Assembly (NCBI GenBank): GCA_020024255.1
Contig: JAHHTX010000016.1
Coordinates: 1-29,103 of the forward strand
Source: Anaerotignum sp.
GTDB taxonomy: Bacteria; Bacillota; Clostridia; Lachnospirales; Anaerotignaceae
Direction: 5' to 3'
Length of the DNA stretch: 29,103 nucleotides
Shown: positions 21,987-29,103 of the stretch, piece by piece
Position numbering within the stretch: position 1 is the first letter of the stretch
How the letters are laid out: the number at the start of each line of letters is the position of its first letter
Program-made: the position numbers and the translations under genes
Notes under the pieces: generated by a model
Databases searched by the model: none
Told to the model about the DNA's origin: nothing
What the model saw: only the letters and a program-made list of their open reading frames with translations

Positions 21987-22828
21987 ATCGCACCTACCAT
22001 TTCTTCTACTGTCAAAATATCCGCAGGCAAATCAATGCCTTCCTTGCGTAGCAAGTATGACACTTCTGTTACCTGCGGCACATCTAAGCCGTATTTCTGT
22101 AATTCTTCCACCTGAGAAAATATTTCTTTCGGTGTTCCCTGCATTACCATTTCGCCATCATCAATGACGTATACTTTATCTGCACGAACAGCCTCGTCCA
22201 TATAGTGCGTAATGAGAATCATGGTAATACCTTCCTCATGATTCAGCCGTTCTATGGTTTCCATAACCTCTCTTCGTCCCACCGGATCAAGCATTGCCGT
22301 AGGCTCATCTAATATAATACAGTCAGGACGCATGGCAAGAACACCTGCAATGGCAATACGCTGTTTCTGTCCACCACTTAGTTTAGAGGGTGTATAAGAA
22401 GCATACTCGCTCATATGCACTGTTTCCAATGCTTCGTCTACACGTTTTCGTATTTCTTGTGGTTCTATGCCCATATTTTCAGGGCCAAATGCAATGTCTT
22501 CCTCTACTACTGTTGCCACAAGCTGATTATCCGGATTCTGAAAAATCATCCCTGCTGTCTGACGAATATCCCATGTCAGCTCATCATCTTTGGTGTCCAT
22601 TCCCTTCACCCACAAAGTTCCACCAGTAGGCTGTAAAAGAGCATTGATATGCTTTGCAAAAGTCGATTTCCCAGACCCGTTGTGTCCTAGCACCGCAACA
22701 AAATCTCCTTTTTCAATCTCAATATCCACCTGCTTCAACGCAGCGACCTTTTCTTCTCTTGTGCCGTGGTCTGTTTCCAATACCCTTACATATTCATAGG
22801 TCAGACCTTCTGCTTTCACCATTTTCAT
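21962..22828 (-). CDS. ecfA1: ECF transporter ATPase EcfA1
   Basis: 288 residues from the ATG chosen at 22828 (AAGGTGA about ten bases upstream); a GTG five codons earlier and an ATG two codons later are alternatives. ABC ATPase with Walker A GHNGSGKST (48-56), Q-loop FQNPDNQ, signature KLSGGQKQR, Walker B CIILDEPTAMLD and switch THYMDE. First gene of the ecfA1-ecfA2-ecfT operon, with a promoter at 22891-22919. The insertion TDHGTREEK near residue 20-27 is typical of the A1 type. Confidence 0.95.
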   Translation of the reverse strand: MKMVKAEGLTYEYVRVLETDHGTREEKVAALKQVDIEIEKGDFVAVLGHNGSGKSTFAKHINALLQPTGGTLWVKGMDTKDDELTWDIRQTAGMIFQNPDNQLVATVVEEDIAFGPENMGIEPQEIRKRVDEALETVHMSEYASYTPSKLSGGQKQRIAIAGVLAMRPDCIILDEPTAMLDPVGRREVMETIERLNHEEGITMILITHYMDEAVRADKVYVIDDGEMVMQGTPKEIFSQVEELQKYGLDVPQVTEVSYLLRKEGIDLPADILTVEEMVGAICQFKSTT

Positions 22829-22890
22829 CTTTTTTTGTTTCACCTTTTTCCATGTGTAAAGTCTATGGTAAAATACTCACAGCTATCAAT

Positions 22891-22919
22891 AGAATACGGT
22901 TTTTTCTTGAAAAAGTCAA
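22891..22919 (-). promoter_or_regulatory. Promoter of ecfA1-ecfA2-ecfT
   Basis: -35 TTGACT (22914-22919), 17-bp spacer, -10 TATTCT (22891-22896). A short inverted repeat CTTGA...TCAAG spans the -35. Confidence 0.62.
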
Positions 22920-23024
22920 GAAAAAACAAAAACTGTACCAATACATTTTTCATATTTTTTCATCGCAAAAGGATAGAAAAATCCGTCCTCAAACTGTAAT
23001 CAAAGTAGTTTTTCTTTTCGAAAA

Positions 23025-23214
23025 TGCGGAAGGGGTTGGGAAACAAAGAGTTTCCCAAATGGAGTCCGCAGTGGGAATTCACTTCCCATAAGGAAAAGCA
23101 GAAGTTTCAAGGCTTTTTTGCCCTTGGAGCTTCTGCTTTATCCTTCTGTCTACCCGTCAAAGCCTTGAATGGAATGATGCTTTGACGAAGGGGAACGACT
23201 TTATCGGCACCCCC
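23025..23214. repeat. Cluster of five hairpins, possible structured RNA or mobile remnant
   Basis: Stems: A, 23025-23030 with 23065-23070, enclosing a perfect 9-bp stem 23036-23044/23050-23058; B, 23072-23077/23083-23088; C, 23092-23104 with 23130-23143 (13 pairs, one bulge) plus inner 23108-23112/23122-23126; D, perfect 9 bp 23155-23163/23179-23187; E, GGGG 23190-23193 with CCCC at 23210-23214 and an inner 3-bp stem. In addition 23106-23116 is exactly complementary to 23159-23169 (11 bp), which would compete with C and D. Hairpin C read on the minus strand could end the ogt transcript. No known RNA family recognised. Confidence 0.5.
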
Positions 23215-23296
23215 AAGAATGGAAAAATCTGTCCTTTCTGCCGGTATTGCCATCTTTGGAATAATAAAATCATCACGGTTGTTTCTTCGGCTAACT

Positions 23297-23767
23297 CTAT
23301 CCTCTTTTTGTATATTTCTGCTCCAAATGCAGAAGAAATTTCTTTTTCGCTAAGCCACAGGCAAAACCCCCAAGACCGCCATTTTTCGCCACTACACGGT
23401 GGCAGGGAATCAAAAGAAGAATAGGATTTTTATGATTGGCACTGCCTACTGCACGGGCAGCCAAAGAATTACCCACAGCCCTTGCAACATCTTGATAGCT
23501 TCTTGTTTCTCCGTATGGAATCTCTCTCAAAGCCTGCCAAACCTCTTTTTGAAAGTCCGTTCCTTTTGGTGCAATGGGCAGTGTAAATCCCTGTCTTTTG
23601 CCCACAAAATATTCTGCCAACTGCTCCCTTGCTTTCCATAACAAAGGTGTTTCTGCTTCTATATTTCTTTTTTCCGTAACAATCGAAATTTCGGTAATAT
23701 TTCCTGCTTCTTCTCCAATCTGCAAAAGTCCTATGGGGCTTGGAAAATAACAAAGTTTTCTCATCAT
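23297..23767 (-). CDS. ogt: Methylated-DNA-[protein]-cysteine S-methyltransferase
   Basis: 156 residues. Suicide repair protein that moves the alkyl group from O6-methylguanine (and O4-methylthymine) in DNA to its own cysteine. Active-site IPCHRVV (Cys122), the DNA-binding GxxxSYxxVA region (GETRSYQDVARAVGN, 87-100) with ARAVGSANHKNP following, and the C-terminal GGLGGFACGLAKKKFLLHLE all fit Ogt/MGMT proteins lacking an Ada N-domain. It lies 18 bp after the DUF1700-type membrane protein gene and probably shares the padR transcript, an unusual partner. Two adjacent ATG codons (23767, 23764) are possible starts; the ribosome binding site is weak. Confidence 0.95.
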   Translation of the reverse strand: MMRKLCYFPSPIGLLQIGEEAGNITEISIVTEKRNIEAETPLLWKAREQLAEYFVGKRQGFTLPIAPKGTDFQKEVWQALREIPYGETRSYQDVARAVGNSLAARAVGSANHKNPILLLIPCHRVVAKNGGLGGFACGLAKKKFLLHLEQKYTKRG

Positions 23768-23785
23768 ACACTTCTTCTTTCCTAA

Positions 23786-25051
23786 TCAATATAATCTAAC
23801 CAAATCCTTCATCGCCGGATTTACCAGAATACGTGCACTCTTTATGTTCAATTCCGTTTTGTAATCATGAAGTTCACGGTTTTTCAAATCTGCAAGAAAA
23901 ACGTCCTTTAATAAAAGAAATGTTCTTAAACCTGAACGTTCATAGCTGTAAAAATAAACATCTAAATTTCTTTCTGGATTTGGTGTTTCTGCAAGGTCTG
24001 CTGTACTTTCTGTAATATATTGCGGCTCTGTTTCCACATGGCTTGTAAAATCTGCTCGAAACGCCATGCCTTCAGAAGTAGACTGTATTTCATAGCAAAT
24101 CTGCCCCATAGGAATACTGTCATCCCATGTAAATTCTTTCACCAGATTTTGATTTTCCCCTTGAATATTTTGAACATCAATGGTTTTTACCCCTTCCAGA
24201 GGCACTTCCACAATAGCCTGTCCTGTCCGCAGTTCTCCTTCTTTTTGTAAAGAAATTTCCCCACCATATGTAAATTTAGAAAATTCCAAAAATCCAATAC
24301 CTGTACCAATGCCGCTAAGCAGTGCACCGCCAAAAAATACCATTGACAAAACCATAGCAGGTGTTCCTTTTTTCAGCCATGCCCAGGAAGATTTTTTCTC
24401 TCCCTTCATATAGCGTACCAAAGCAGTCGTAACTGCCAGAAAACTGAAGGTCATTCCCATACACACAATAAGAATTCCCCACATGGGATAATTCTGCAAA
24501 AGCAGTACAAGCGATGTTCCGAAAAGAAAAAGAAGAAAACAACTGCCACAGCCTGCAAGAAGCAGCAGAAACAAACAAAACAACTGCCATAGCCACTTAA
24601 TACAGAATGCCACGACCTTACAACACCCTACGCAAAATGTCCCGATGCCATTTTTCAATTTTCTACAAAATTTGCTCCATTTTTCCCCAAAGGAAACAGT
24701 TGATTTTCTCTTTACTTCTTCTGTACCTTCTTTAGCAGATTCTTTTTCCTTTTTCTCAAAAATATGGGAAACCTGCTTTTTGGCATCAGAAAACAATTTC
24801 TTTCTCTTTTCCAAAATCTCCTGTTTCTTTTTGCGGTTGTCCTGTACCCGTACATGATATGCCTGCAAAATTTCCGCTGTCAACTCGTCAATATCGCCAA
24901 AGCCTTCTATGGCTTCTTCTTCCGAAACATTTTCATCTATCATTTTCATGGAAATATGTTGTTCATATTCATCCAGAATATCTTGCAGTTCACTTTCCTC
25001 GATAACATTCAGTTTTTCTTTCAGCAATGCAAAAAATGCCTCTTTTTTCAT
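23786..25051 (-). CDS. DUF1700-type (HAAS) multi-helix membrane protein with ectodomain
   Basis: 421 residues. Residues 1-65 form a DUF1700-like helical module (KKEAFFALLKEKLNVI, then ILDEYEQHISMKMIDENVSEEEAIEGFGDIDELTAEIL). A very basic/acidic, coiled-coil-like stretch follows (70-118), then three to four membrane helices (about 147-187, 190-212, 231-256) of which the first is strikingly cysteine-rich (Cys at 129, 140, 143, 144, 150, 159, 168, 171), then an outside C-terminal domain of about 160 residues that I do not recognise. Start ATG 25051 has GGAGGG six bases upstream and overlaps the padR stop (ATGA). It combines in one chain what the cassette at 4930-6419 encodes as two proteins; the ectodomain need not be DUF4097. 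Role presumably envelope sensing; unproven. Confidence 0.8.
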   Translation of the reverse strand: MKKEAFFALLKEKLNVIEESELQDILDEYEQHISMKMIDENVSEEEAIEGFGDIDELTAEILQAYHVRVQDNRKKKQEILEKRKKLFSDAKKQVSHIFEKKEKESAKEGTEEVKRKSTVSFGEKWSKFCRKLKNGIGTFCVGCCKVVAFCIKWLWQLFCLFLLLLAGCGSCFLLFLFGTSLVLLLQNYPMWGILIVCMGMTFSFLAVTTALVRYMKGEKKSSWAWLKKGTPAMVLSMVFFGGALLSGIGTGIGFLEFSKFTYGGEISLQKEGELRTGQAIVEVPLEGVKTIDVQNIQGENQNLVKEFTWDDSIPMGQICYEIQSTSEGMAFRADFTSHVETEPQYITESTADLAETPNPERNLDVYFYSYERSGLRTFLLLKDVFLADLKNRELHDYKTELNIKSARILVNPAMKDLVRLY

Positions 25052-25368
25052 GCTTTTCCCTCCTCTTGCAAAAATATACTGACTTTGCTTTGAAACTCCT
25101 GCCAATCCTTTACAAGCCTTTCTTTCTGTAAAATCCCTCCTGCAGTAATGTGGTAGTATTTTCTGGGAGGGCCTTCCGTGGACTCTTTTAAGTATGTTTC
25201 AAAATAGTTTTCATTGGTCATGCGTTTCAAAAGGGGATAAATTGTTCCCTCTTTTACATCGATAACTTTGGATACTTCTTCCACCAATTCATAGCCATAC
25301 ATATCTCGTTTTCCTACAGATACCAGTACAATCATTTCCAATACACCTTTTTTAAATTGACTATTCAT
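25048..25368 (-). CDS. PadR-family transcriptional regulator
   Basis: 106 residues, short PadR type: QFKKGVLEMIVLVSVGKRDMYGYEL, then KEGTIYPLLKRMTNENYF (recognition helix) and GPPRKYYHITAGG (wing). It is more like the common DUF1700-linked PadR proteins than the copy at 4617, from which it differs at most positions outside those motifs. AAAGGAGG lies seven bases before ATG 25368; its promoter is at 25390-25418. It is the first gene of the padR-DUF1700-ogt cluster and most probably represses it. Ligand unknown. Confidence 0.92.
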   Translation of the reverse strand: MNSQFKKGVLEMIVLVSVGKRDMYGYELVEEVSKVIDVKEGTIYPLLKRMTNENYFETYLKESTEGPPRKYYHITAGGILQKERLVKDWQEFQSKVSIFLQEEGKA

Positions 25369-25389
25369 TTCACTCCTCCTTTCACTATT

Positions 25390-25418
25390 ATCATAATCTC
25401 ATTACTTTGTATTGTCAA
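25390..25418 (-). promoter_or_regulatory. Promoter of the second padR cassette
   Basis: -35 TTGACA (25413-25418), 17-bp spacer, -10 TATGAT (25390-25395). Confidence 0.82.
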
Positions 25419-25439
25419 GTACCATAATAAAATAAATAC

Positions 25440-25452
25440 TAATATTTTTATA
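25440..25452. promoter_or_regulatory. Half-site shared with the other padR operator
   Basis: TAATATTTTTATA is identical to one arm of the palindrome at 4564-4599 (its bases 4584-4596). Here it lies 22 bp upstream of the -35 of the second padR promoter and is not part of a perfect dyad. A cross-regulatory PadR contact is possible; chance in AT-rich DNA cannot be excluded. Confidence 0.35.
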
Positions 25453-25462
25453 ATACTTTATC

Positions 25463-25493
25463 AAAAAAGAGAACCCTCAAAAGGGTTCTCTTT
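25463..25493 (-). terminator. Terminator of nifJ
   Basis: An 11-bp stem (25466-25476 with 25483-25493, core GAGAACCC), six-base loop and U6 tract; 41 bp after the nifJ stop. Confidence 0.9.
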
Positions 25494-25533
25494 CATTCAT
25501 CTGTGCAATTCATAAGAGGGGATATTCTCCTCA

Positions 25534-28500
25534 TTACTGGTTAGCCAGTCTTTTATAGTTCTCCAGTCTTTCCTTCGCATTTGCTTCAGATTCTGCAAAC
25601 AATTCTTCTGCAACTTCGGGGAATGTTCTCTGCAATGCACTATAACGTACTTCGCTGAGCAGGAAATCTCTGAAACTTGCTGTAGGCTCTTTGGAATCCA
25701 GTGTGAAAGGATTCTTGCCTTCTTTTTTCAATTCAGGATTGAAGCGATACATATGCCAATAACCTGCTTCTACAGCACGTTTGATTTCGTTCTGTGCACC
25801 ACTCATACCGCCCTTCAGACCGTGGTTGATACAAGGAGCATAGGCGATAATCAAAGAAGGTCCTTGATATTTTTCAGCTTCTATCAGTGCTTTTACGAGC
25901 TGGTTCTTATCTGCACCCATTGCAACCTGTGCAACATATACATAGCCATAGCCCATAGCCATCATGCCCAAATCTTTTTTCTTGATTCTCTTACCTGATG
26001 CTGCAAACTGTGCAACTGCACCTGCGGGAGTAGCCTTAGATGCCTGACCGCCTGTGTTGGAGTAAACTTCTGTATCAAATACCAATACGTTTACATCTTC
26101 ACCAGATGCCAGTACATGATCCAGACCGCCGTATCCGATATCGTATGCCCAACCGTCACCACCAAAGATCCACTGGGATTTCTTCACCAACTGATCTCTA
26201 TTTTCCAGAACATAAGAAACAATGTTCTTTGCTTCTGCATCGCTGCCTGCATAGCTTTCCAGTGCTGCAATCAGTGCGTCAGATGCTTCTCTGGATTTTT
26301 CGCCATCATACATGGTATCTATCCAAGCATCTACAACACCTGCTACAGAACCATCAATGGATTTCAACATTTCCAATTTATCCTTCAGACCGTTTCTCAT
26401 CTGTTTTACCGCAGAAGCCATACCTAAGCCATATTCTGCGTTGTCTTCAAACAGAGAGTTTGCCCATGCAGGACCACGACCATCTTTATTCTTTGTATAT
26501 GGCATAGAAGGTGCAGAACCACCCCAGATAGAAGAACAGCCTGTTGCATTTGCAACGTACATTCTGTCACCAAAGAGCTGTGTTACCAGCTTTGCATAAG
26601 GTGTTTCGCCACAACCTGCACAAGCACCGGAGAATTCCAGAAGAGGCTGTTCGAACTGACTGCCTTTTACAGAACCCTTACCCATAGGATTTGCCTTAGG
26701 TGCTACTTCATCTATTGCATAATCCCAGTTTGCAGCTTCTGCATCTTGTGTTTCCAGAGGTTTCATAAGCAGAGCCTTATTAGGTGCCGGACATACTTCT
26801 GCACAGCTTCCGCAGCCCAGACAGTCGAGAGAAGATACCTGCATTCTGTATTTCAGACCTGCAAATGCTGCACCACCCTTTGCATCAACTGTCTTGAATG
26901 CAGCAGGTGCTTTTGCCACTTCATCTTCTGTCAGCAGAATGGGTCTGATAGAAGCATGAGGACATACATATGCACACTGGTTACACTGGATACAGTTTTC
27001 AGCCTGCCATTCAGGTACATCTACTGCTACACCACGTTTTTCATATGCAGCTGTACCGCAAGGGAATGTACCATCTTCTCTGCCAGAAAATGCAGATACA
27101 GGCAGCTTGTCGCCTTCCTGTGCGTTCATTGGTTCTACAACATTCTTTACAAATTCTGTTGTCTTTCTTTCTGCCGCTTTGTTGTGATCTACAGCATTTG
27201 CCCATTCAGCCGGAACTTCTACCTTAACCGCACCGTCTACACCACGGTCAACAGCAGCATAGTTCATGTTCAGGATTGCCTCACCCTTCTTGCCATAAGA
27301 CTTTGTGATAGCGGCTTTCATATATTCTATTGCCTGATCAATGGGAATAATATTTGCCAACTTGAAGAATGCAGCCTGCAATACGGTATTGATTCTGTTA
27401 CCCAGACCAATTTCTTTTGCAATTTCCGTACCATTGATAATATAGAAGTTAATCTTCTTTGTTGCCAGCTGTTTCTTCAAAGAAGCAGGCAGTTTTTCAT
27501 CCAATTCTTCAGGTGTCCATACTGTATTCAGCAAGAATGTGCCACCTTCGTTCAATTCTGATACCATATCATACAGGTGTACATATTCCTGTTTATGACA
27601 AGCAACAAAGTCTGCTGTCTTAACGAGATATGTGGAACGGATAGGCTTATGACCGAAACGCAGGTGGCTCTGTGTGATACCGCCGGATTTCTTAGAGTCA
27701 TAGCTGAAGTATGCCTGTGCATACATATCTGTATGGTCACCGATAATTTTGATGGAGTTCTTGTTTGCACCTACAGTACCGTCTGCACCCAGACCCCAGA
27801 ACTTACAAGAAATTGTACCGTCACTGCCTGTTACGTTCACTTCTTCGCCAACTTCCAGAGAGTGATTTGTAACGTCGTCCACAATACCTATTGTGAAATG
27901 ATTTTTAGGCTTGTCCAAAGACAAGTTTGCATATATAGCAATAAACTGTGCAGGTGTTACATCTTTGGAACCCAGACCATAACGACCGCCTACAACAACA
28001 GGAGCTTCTTCTGCTTCAAACATAGCTGTACATACATCCATGTACAGAGGTTCGCCCTGTGCACCGGGTTCTTTTGTTCTGTCCAGAACTGCAATTTTCT
28101 TTACTGTTTTAGGAATAACTTCCAGCAGTTTTGCAGCAACAAAAGGTCTAAACAGGTGTACCTTTACCAGACCAACCTTTTCACCTTTTGCGGTCAAGTA
28201 GTCAATTGTTTCTTCAATTGCTTCACAAGCCGAACCCATTGCAACAATAATTCTATCTGCATCAGATGCACCATAGTAATTAAACAGCTGATAATCTCTG
28301 CCTGTAATTCTGTTGATTTCGCCCAAATATTCTTCCACAACTGCGGGAAGTGCATCATAATATTTGTTTGCAGCTTCACGGGCCTGGAAATAGATATCAG
28401 GGTTCTGTGCTGTACCTCTGATCACCGGATGTTCAGGGTTCAGTGCATTTCTCTTGAACTGATTTACTGCGTCCATATCAATAATTTTTGCCAGTTCATC

Positions 28501-29064
28501 ATAGTCAATACATTCAATCTTCTGGATTTCATGACTAGTTCTGAAACCATCAAAGAAATGCAGGAAAGGTACTCTGCCTTTGATTGCAGACAGGTGTGCC
28601 ACACAGCCCAAGTCCATAACTTCCTGTACACTGTTGGATACCAACATTGCAAAACCTGTCTGACGACAAGCCATAACATCAGAATGGTCACCAAAAATGG
28701 ATAATGCCTGGGCTGCCAATGCACGAGCTGTAACATGGAATACAGCAGGGAGCAATTCGCCAGAAATTTTATACATATTGGGAATCATTAACAGCAGACC
28801 CTGAGATGCTGTATATGTGGTTGTCAAAGCACCCGCTGCCAAAGAGCCGTGTACAGTACCGGAAGCACCTGCTTCAGACTGCATTTCAACCACTTTAACA
28901 GTTTGCCCAAAAAGGTTCTTTTTCCCATTTGCTGCCCAATCGTCTGTTTTTTCAGCCATGGGAGAAGATGGTGTGATGGGGAAGATGCCAGCAACTTCTG
29001 TAAATGCGTAGGAAGCATATGCTGCTGCTTCATTGCCGTCCATCGTTTTCATTACTTTAGACAT
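25534..29064 (-). CDS. nifJ: Pyruvate:ferredoxin (flavodoxin) oxidoreductase
   Basis: 1176 residues, the single-chain homodimeric type. Oxidises pyruvate with CoA to acetyl-CoA and CO2, reducing ferredoxin: the core of clostridial energy metabolism. Domains in order: pyrimidine-binding domain I (1-250, with GIFPITPSSPMAE and EMQSEAGASG); CoA/transketolase-like II-III; the linker and EKR region; two 4Fe-4S clusters, CIQCNQCAYVCP (near 690) and CLGCGSCAEVCP (near 740); then the TPP domain with CAGCGETPYAK (near 815, proximal cluster), GGDGWAYDIGYGG (near 970) and DTEVYSNTGGQ; and the extended C-terminus. Start ATG 29064 has AGGAGG upstream. All catalytic cysteines are present. Its promoter lies beyond the window edge. 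The gene is also called por or pfor. Confidence 0.98.
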   Translation of the reverse strand: MSKVMKTMDGNEAAAYASYAFTEVAGIFPITPSSPMAEKTDDWAANGKKNLFGQTVKVVEMQSEAGASGTVHGSLAAGALTTTYTASQGLLLMIPNMYKISGELLPAVFHVTARALAAQALSIFGDHSDVMACRQTGFAMLVSNSVQEVMDLGCVAHLSAIKGRVPFLHFFDGFRTSHEIQKIECIDYDELAKIIDMDAVNQFKRNALNPEHPVIRGTAQNPDIYFQAREAANKYYDALPAVVEEYLGEINRITGRDYQLFNYYGASDADRIIVAMGSACEAIEETIDYLTAKGEKVGLVKVHLFRPFVAAKLLEVIPKTVKKIAVLDRTKEPGAQGEPLYMDVCTAMFEAEEAPVVVGGRYGLGSKDVTPAQFIAIYANLSLDKPKNHFTIGIVDDVTNHSLEVGEEVNVTGSDGTISCKFWGLGADGTVGANKNSIKIIGDHTDMYAQAYFSYDSKKSGGITQSHLRFGHKPIRSTYLVKTADFVACHKQEYVHLYDMVSELNEGGTFLLNTVWTPEELDEKLPASLKKQLATKKINFYIINGTEIAKEIGLGNRINTVLQAAFFKLANIIPIDQAIEYMKAAITKSYGKKGEAILNMNYAAVDRGVDGAVKVEVPAEWANAVDHNKAAERKTTEFVKNVVEPMNAQEGDKLPVSAFSGREDGTFPCGTAAYEKRGVAVDVPEWQAENCIQCNQCAYVCPHASIRPILLTEDEVAKAPAAFKTVDAKGGAAFAGLKYRMQVSSLDCLGCGSCAEVCPAPNKALLMKPLETQDAEAANWDYAIDEVAPKANPMGKGSVKGSQFEQPLLEFSGACAGCGETPYAKLVTQLFGDRMYVANATGCSSIWGGSAPSMPYTKNKDGRGPAWANSLFEDNAEYGLGMASAVKQMRNGLKDKLEMLKSIDGSVAGVVDAWIDTMYDGEKSREASDALIAALESYAGSDAEAKNIVSYVLENRDQLVKKSQWIFGGDGWAYDIGYGGLDHVLASGEDVNVLVFDTEVYSNTGGQASKATPAGAVAQFAASGKRIKKKDLGMMAMGYGYVYVAQVAMGADKNQLVKALIEAEKYQGPSLIIAYAPCINHGLKGGMSGAQNEIKRAVEAGYWHMYRFNPELKKEGKNPFTLDSKEPTASFRDFLLSEVRYSALQRTFPEVAEELFAESEANAKERLENYKRLANQ

Positions 29065-29103
29065 AGTATTTTCTCCTCCTTTTTCAAATACAAAGTATTT
29101 TGT

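Larger units (their letters stand above)
22829..23296. other. Gene-free 468-bp stretch
   Basis: Between ogt and ecfA1 no open frame with coding character or ribosome binding site is present on either strand. The ecfA1-proximal 90 bases hold its leader and promoter; 22920-23024 is AT-rich and featureless; 23025-23214 is packed with hairpins (listed separately); 23215-23296 is plain. Segments 22972-22989 and 23219-23236 are imperfect direct repeats (15 of about 18 positions, core GAAAAATCNGTCCT) that bracket the hairpin cluster. Confidence 0.7.

Noticed and set aside
23025..23214. CRISPR array or T-box in the hairpin cluster
   Set aside because: The stems differ from each other with no regular repeat-spacer period, and no AGGGUGG-type T-box sequence is present; the adjacent genes are not amino-acid genes.
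27577..28704. Plus-strand open frame of 375 codons opposite nifJ
   Set aside because: Antisense shadow of the highly conserved oxidoreductase gene; no ribosome binding site or recognisable domain.

Overview
The window looks like a chromosomal segment of a strictly anaerobic, AT-rich Firmicute of class Clostridia, probably Lachnospirales-like. The evidence is pyruvate:ferredoxin oxidoreductase, formate-tetrahydrofolate ligase with FolD, strong GGAGG-type ribosome binding sites, TTG starts, sigma-A promoters with 17-bp spacers, a Firmicute LexA box on recA and a ZTP riboswitch. The genus is inference only. Nearly every gene lies on the minus strand, so read the window from right to left; the only plus-strand genes are the three at 4617-6419.

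Right to left: nifJ (pyruvate oxidation to acetyl-CoA) ends in a strong terminator. Next comes a PadR regulator / DUF1700-type membrane protein / ogt cluster (25418-23297), then a 465-bp gene-free stretch dense in hairpins, then the energizing module of an ECF vitamin/metal transporter (ecfA1-ecfA2-ecfT). After that lie an acyltransferase-3 protein, truA, the rplM-rpsI ribosomal operon with its own consensus promoter and structured leader, and a dCMP/cytidine deaminase. The second half of the minus-strand run is ftsK, a short-chain dehydrogenase, a decayed small ORF, an unknown membrane-anchored protein, the ZTP riboswitch-controlled fhs-folD pair, rimO-pgsA-GNAT, cinA-EamA, recA with an SOS box, and a sirtuin. 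At the left edge a promoter drives a structured leader out of the window.

The backbone ftsK ... rimO-pgsA ... cinA ... recA is the familiar Firmicute order. Here it carries insertions: fhs-folD and others after ftsK, and a complete plus-strand PadR-DUF1700-DUF4097 cassette between GNAT and cinA. A second, rearranged PadR-DUF1700 cassette sits 18 kb away. The first cassette has a perfect 36-bp AT-only palindrome at its promoter, and half of that palindrome recurs beside the second cassette's promoter. These paired, probably autoregulated envelope-sensing cassettes, together with the unexplained hairpin cluster at 23025-23214, are the least conventional content. Everything else is housekeeping: DNA repair and recombination, C1 metabolism, translation, lipid synthesis, chromosome segregation, transport and anaerobic pyruvate metabolism.
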